Assembly: GCA_001600095.1 (NCBI GenBank)
Contig: BCIX01000005.1
Location: forward strand, 6,523-70,522
Length of the DNA stretch: 64,000 nucleotides
DNA from: Bullera alba
Lineage: Eukaryota > Basidiomycota > Tremellomycetes > Tremellales > Bulleraceae
Reading direction: 5' to 3'
Shown here: positions 59,516-64,000 of the stretch, in pieces
Position numbering within the stretch: the first letter of the stretch is position 1
Layout of the letters: every line of letters begins with the position of its first letter
Position numbers and translations under genes: made by a program
The notes under the pieces: generated by a model
What the model saw: only the letters and a program-made list of their open reading frames with translations
Databases searched by the model: none
Told to the model about the DNA's origin: nothing

Positions 59516-60130
59516 CTTGTTTGTGGTGACTGTTGTGTGTTGTGGTGTGAAGATTGATGCTGACTGAGGCTCGATGTTATCAATAAATGATAGCGCAGAC
59601 TGACGGAGATCAAGACCAAGACAGGACGGTGTGATAATCGCTCGAAATCGATTGGGCGGGCGGATGTTCCACCGGACCGAGGGAAAGCCGACGTCGGCGA
59701 TCGGGAAAACTGAGCTCCGGGCGGGGGGTCAAAGCGCGGGTGGCGAAGCCGCCATCTGCCGAAGCGGGGCAAGTATTAAGTAGTATTGCCTGCTGCATGC
59801 AGTCCTTCGCTTGGTCTTCGGCGAGGAGGCGTACTCTGTTCTACTGTACGCACTGGCCAGCTGGGAGCTACTCGACGAGTCGTGTTACTGGCTCATGTTC
59901 TGCTTCGCAAGTGCTGGGTCTCAAACCCGATTTCCGATCGCTGCTCGAGCCTCGCACAGCGCACTAGCCGGTCCTTGCCGACGGTTTTATCGATGGCGCA
60001 ATATCGTCAAGTCTGATGCCATCGACAGTGGGCACTTATTCTGGCTAGTGGCTAGGTAAGAGTCAACTACCAGTCATGTAGGATCAATTGCATGCAAGTA
60101 TCATCGCAACAACGCTCTTCAGTAGCAACG
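59516..60130. promoter_or_regulatory. Divergent promoter, dehydratase / monooxygenase
   Basis: 615-bp upstream region shared by the two genes. An in-frame ATG at 60092 could extend the monooxygenase by 13 residues. Confidence 0.45.
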
Positions 60131-62011
60131 ATGACAGTCAAGCAAAAGCGGGTAGTGAGAGTCGCGGTGATTGGGATCGGATCGGCCGGGTTGGCACAGT
60201 TGAAACAGCTCAAAGAGGCTTATGCCCGACCTGCCATCGCGGACGATGTTGAACTCGAGCTGGTCGGGTTTGAGAGTCGAGCAGACGTTGGGGGCATCTG
60301 GTGAGTAGCCCCTCGGGGGGTTATGCTCGATATTGATGGGGTTTGTAGGAACGAAGACCCGACACCCGCGCCGTTCGTACGGAAGCACTTGGGTGGAGAG
60401 GGTGCGCCGGAGAAGACACTCTTATACCCCGCGAAAGGGTCATACAACACGACAGCCATCTACGATGGACTAGTAGCCACACTCCCGGCGGTAAGTATAA
60501 CAGAAATAAGAGTGTGTAGAGCTGATCGAATGGCAGGACTTGATGGCATTCCGGGATCTGACCTTTCCTGAAGATACGCCAGTGTTCGCTACTAGCGGTA
60601 TGTGATACTTGGATCGTGTCAGGCTTGGGCTGATATGTCCGACATCGTTTGTAGGCCAGATATCAACCTACCTCCGGACGTACGCCTCCACGTTCGGGCT
60701 GTACCCCCACATCCGACTGAACACCTACGTCGAGAGGTTGTACCAGAACGACAGCAAGTCTCGCCGGTGGACCCTCGAGAGTCGGGGGGAAGATGGTCAT
60801 AGGCGCATTGAGGACTTTGACTACGTTTCAATATCGAACGGACACTACAATGATCCCTGGATCCCACCCTCGATGAAGGGCCTGAGGTGGGTGATCAATC
60901 AACGCCTGGCTTTGAGACGGCTGACGGATGGACAGCTCATTTCCGGGACTGGTACAGCATTCAAGGGAGTTCCGCCGAGCATCGCAGTACGCTGGCAAGA
61001 CGGTCTTAGTGGTCGGATCGTTCAACTCGGGTTCCGACATTGCTCGACTAATCGGCGGTCTCAATATCCATCAGTACGACTCCACTGGCGCCCCCCTACA
61101 CCCCGACGCTCCGCCCAAATTGGCTTTTGCGAGGGTATACCAATCCAGCACGGGGATGCCCAATTCATCCACCGCAGACGACCCTGATGAACCGTGGCGG
61201 CCGTACATCACCCAGTTCCCCCTCATCGACCATTTCGACCCGCCATCTCCTTCCCATCCCAAGGGGAGGGTTCAGTTCCAAGATGGAGCGTCGGTGGATG
61301 ATGTCGACGTGGTGATTTTCGCAACGGGATATAGCAATTCTCTGCCGTTTTGCAAAGTGACAGACGAGCCGTGGCGCTCTATGCGGCCCTTGGACGAGGT
61401 GATCCAGTCGGAGGAGAGGGAGGGAGGCGATGAGTGGGAAGTGGGCGGATTGAGGGGGCTGAAGATGAGGGGATTGGACGAGCTTCTGATATTTTCAGAG
61501 GGGGATAGGTCCTTGGCTTACATCGGTCTAGGTGGGACCCCTCCCTTCTTTGCAGTGTATCGCCCCTCGAGAGAGTGCTGAAACCGTACCAGCGTTCCAA
61601 ATCACACCATTCCCTTTCGCAGAGGTTCAAGCTCGTCTAGTGGCATTACTCTGGGCAGGTCTACTGCCAAACTTCCCCTCGCATCCTGTACCACCACCCA
61701 ATCCCGCCCTCCAGGCGACAATCACCCCGCCTCTCACTCCCAACGCACTCACCCCGCCCTCCGAGACATCGCTATTCCACAACAAACCCAGGGAGAAGGA
61801 TGGCCTGGGGCGCAAAGAGCGGATCAGCGTGGCTCAGAGGAAGGAATTCATCTTTGCAGTGCCCTACGAGTGGACGTATACGGAGTACGTGTTCTCCCTG
61901 ACGGCAGAAGCGGAGGGCGAGGGGGTGGAGCAGCATTGGAAAGAGGTGGAGCCGTGGCGAAGAGCCCAGAGGGCGGACACGGGCATGAGGAAGAGGTTCT
62001 TGGGGTACTGA
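60131..62011 (+). CDS. Flavin-containing monooxygenase
   Basis: About 540 residues, start MTVKQKRVVRVAVIGIGSAG with the FAD motif GIGSAG near the N-terminus and SRADVGGIWNED. The FMO signature FPGLVQHSREF fits FxGxxxHxxxF and follows an intron that ends at about 60950. The second dinucleotide motif is TVLVVGSFNSGSDIARL, and DVVIFATGYSNSLPF is the ATG-containing motif. A 61-nt intron (GTGGGA donor at about 61533, ACCAG acceptor) joins LAYIGL to AFQITPFPFAEVQARL. It uses NADPH and O2 to oxygenate soft nucleophiles (N, S) or ketones; substrate unknown. The C-terminus is a hydrophilic tail ending RKRFLGY. Confidence 0.88.
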
Positions 62012-62433
62012 GCGAGCAGGTCGACCCGGTTACACCTCGACGGGGGTCAGCATGCAGAGTCTACGGGACATCTTCACCCTCGACGATCTTGATTCTTGAC
62101 GTCTCACAGGCTGAATGGAGGGTGTGCTGATCAACGTCGCAGCGAATGTTGGGCGAGTCTCGCACGATGCTATACTCACGTCTCACTCATCCTTTCAGGT
62201 TGGTCAGAAGCTTCTTCGCCTTATCGCCAGTGGACAGCCTGGTCGATCTGTGTGCACTCCTGTATACTGATCTTTCCAGAATCGTCGATGGAGAGTCGAG
62301 ACTAGGCTGAGGCGTGCGGCGAGAGGCGCGAGGCATCAGGATGTCTCCTATAGCAGGTCTCTCATTCGTTACTGACATCAGGCTTTACACTTTACACTTT
62401 GCACTACCACCAGATCACCGTCTGACCAGCAAC
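62012..62433. other. Intergenic
   Basis: 3' region of the monooxygenase and promoter of the small gene. Nothing recognised. Confidence 0.5.
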
Positions 62434-62729
62434 ATGCCCGACCATACCACCTCAACCGATTCCATTACGGGTAAGTAGCCTTATATACCGGCTCTGGATA
62501 CTGTGCTGAATCCGCTGATTATGGCACAGCTCATACTGGAAGTACGCCTTCTATGCCCAAGTCTGGATCGTCTTTCGACCAAGCATTCCATGATGAGCTA
62601 CAAGAACACTTCAAGCTGTCACAACTCTCGGAGGGGGAACGTTCTGAGGCTCAGCAGACCCGCTTTAACGAGCTTCAGAGTAGCCTCGCACCTCAGATCG
62701 ACGCTCTAGATGGCACGTCGGCCGAGTAG
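62434..62729 (+). CDS. Small hydrophilic protein, two exons
   Basis: About 78 residues. Exon 1 (62434-62470) MPDHTTSTDSIT, a 59-nt intron with a GTAAGT donor and CACAG acceptor, then exon 2 (62530-62729) containing SSFDQAFHDELQEHFKLSQL and ending ALDGTSAE. It is acidic and Ser/Gln/Glu-rich with a probable amphipathic helix, and has no signal peptide or membrane helix. The clean intron and continuous frame support a real gene. No family recognised. Confidence 0.6.
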
Positions 62730-63526
62730 TGAGCTTGGCGATCCAACAGCGGATGCCAAGGTAGGAGAGCGCCAGTAGGCGATGCCGCGATGGAAATCTG
62801 ATGTAGGGACGGGTCAGTGAGATGCAAGTCATGCAACACTTGCGAGCTGATTCGTTATTCATCGAAGAGTTCGATGGTCTGTTCATCTGTGGCAGCAGTG
62901 AGGCTTATCACATCATAAGACCTTGACTTCATGGTAGCAGATAGCCTCGACGTTCGAAGTCGCAGACCGCCTCCGTCCGAATGAAAGAGTAAACCAGCAG
63001 GAGCTACTGACTGTCAAGAGATAGCAACACACTCACCGATCTCAATTCCCAGTTGTGTATGACCATTGACCATCCGAAGCCTTCTAGTTTGGGTTCGTTT
63101 ACAACGGTCGACGGCTCCACTCTGGAAAGGGAAGCCGACGGCTAGCTTACTCTATGACGATCATGGAAGCCAACATATTAGATGACACAAGTCGCATCGC
63201 ATCCGAGATGAAGTAAGACGGAGACGGCTTCAAAGGATCTGGATGGGCAAGACAATAGGGAGAACTACTTCTTTTGACCCCCAACTCCACTGGATGAATC
63301 AATTTGCATTTTGCGGGCTGAAGGCGTTATTTTGTCTGGGTGGAATATTCTACTCGTTGGAAGCTGAGCAGTGGTCGAAGGCATCCTTCTCTGGGATCAC
63401 TATATAACAGCCCATGATTCTTGTGCTGCCACCGGAACACAACTCACGACTTCCTCGTTCCAAGCACTTCAGTGGACTCGCACACTTCACTCATTCTGTC
63501 AAGGATCCATCTTCAGGTCGTCAAGA
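62730..63526. other. Intergenic, about 800 bp
   Basis: Between the two small genes. It carries a TATA box at 63401 for the second. No other gene seen. Confidence 0.45.
63401..63407 (+). promoter_or_regulatory. TATA box of the last small gene
   Basis: TATATAA 126 nt before the ATG at 63527. Confidence 0.45.
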
Positions 63527-63784
63527 ATGTCAGGAAACGCTCAATACAAGACCGAGGCCAGCGAGGCATCCACTGCTCCGTCAAAGACAACAGGCACAGA
63601 CCCTAGTCAGGATGAGGACTACAAGCTGCTGCAGAGCATCTATGCCGCGCACAACACATTGGGAGGGAGCACTGACCCATCGAGAATGAGCGACCTCAAC
63701 GCCGCCGTCGATGCAGCCCAGGCTCGCTACAAGTCGCTCAGAGACAAGTCCAGAGAAGAGGACAAGTCTTCGAACGGGAATTGA
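63527..63784 (+). CDS. Small hydrophilic protein, single exon
   Basis: 85 residues, start MSGNAQYKTEASEASTAPSK. A Ser/Thr-rich N-terminal half precedes a predicted helix (DEDYKLLQSIYAAHNTLGG and LNAAVDAAQARYKSLRDKSR), and the end is charged (EEDKSSNGN). No signal peptide or membrane helix. It resembles the gene at 62434 only in size and composition. A TATA box and an uninterrupted frame support it; a stress- or stationary-phase protein is possible, but nothing in the sequence identifies a function. Confidence 0.6.
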   Translation: MSGNAQYKTEASEASTAPSKTTGTDPSQDEDYKLLQSIYAAHNTLGGSTDPSRMSDLNAAVDAAQARYKSLRDKSREEDKSSNGN

Positions 63785-64000
63785 GAGGGTCCGGACCATG
63801 GGGAGACCGGAGATGTCTGACCTTTATAACCGATGAGTGCTTCGTACAGAGGGATGGCGAGGTAGCGCTGTAGCAGACTGCAGACGTCGAGTAGAGTCTT
63901 CCAAGCTCGAGCTATCATGGTAATTGGTAAATTGGTAACTCAGGCGAGATACCCAATTGAGAACTTGAATGGGCTGTGGGACAAGCTCGAATGGGGCTTC

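Overview
This window looks like a nuclear chromosome fragment of a basidiomycete yeast, most likely Tremellomycetes. Nearly every gene is broken by many very short introns (about 33-70 nt) with GTGAGT-type donors and a CTGAC/CTAAC branch site just before the acceptor. Genes lie about every 2 kb on both strands, and the content (Zn2Cys6 regulators, PDR transporter, MYST acetyltransferase, spliceosomal WD40 protein, peroxisomal acyl-CoA oxidase) is fungal. I see no mobile element, rRNA, tRNA or CRISPR array. Exon structures were read by eye from splice signals and frame continuity, so small internal exon errors are possible.

Layout. 1-6 kb: the end of a PDR-type ABC transporter, a CalA-like secretory lipase and an intronless secreted GH74 xyloglucanase. 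6-8 kb: an unrecognised Lys/Glu-rich protein with odd frame behaviour. 8.7-22.7 kb: a contiguous set with a Zn2Cys6 regulator, a D-carbamoylase-type nitrilase, a hydantoin racemase, a dihydropyrimidinase/D-hydantoinase, an OPT transporter, an NCS1 permease and a class II aldolase-like protein. 23-29 kb: an unknown protein, a four-TM protein, an SDR and a small rhodanese. 29-36 kb: a second Zn2Cys6 regulator, a secreted L-amino-acid-oxidase-like flavoenzyme and a divergently transcribed RidA protein with a signal peptide. 36-47 kb: a SET-domain methyltransferase, a small membrane protein, a GT31-like glycosyltransferase, a tandem pair of aldo-keto reductases and a GH105 hydrolase. 47-64 kb: the U5 snRNP 40K WD40 protein, a PHD-MYST acetyltransferase, acyl-CoA oxidase, a sugar-acid-type IlvD/Edd dehydratase, a flavin monooxygenase and two small hydrophilic proteins.

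The most interesting region is 8.7-22.7 kb. Permease, racemase, hydantoinase and carbamoylase together would make a complete route: uptake of a 5-substituted hydantoin, racemisation, ring opening to an N-carbamoyl amino acid, and release of a D-amino acid with CO2 and ammonia. This is classically a bacterial pathway. Here the genes carry fungal introns, except the racemase. The promoters of the carbamoylase, the racemase/hydantoinase pair and the NCS1/aldolase pair share a CCGCGGCGA-type element, in two cases with a second CGGCGAAG one helical turn away. This is a natural candidate site for the linked Zn2Cys6 regulator. The second notable system is the head-to-head secreted amino-acid oxidase and secreted RidA, which would make and then hydrolyse imino acids outside the cell.
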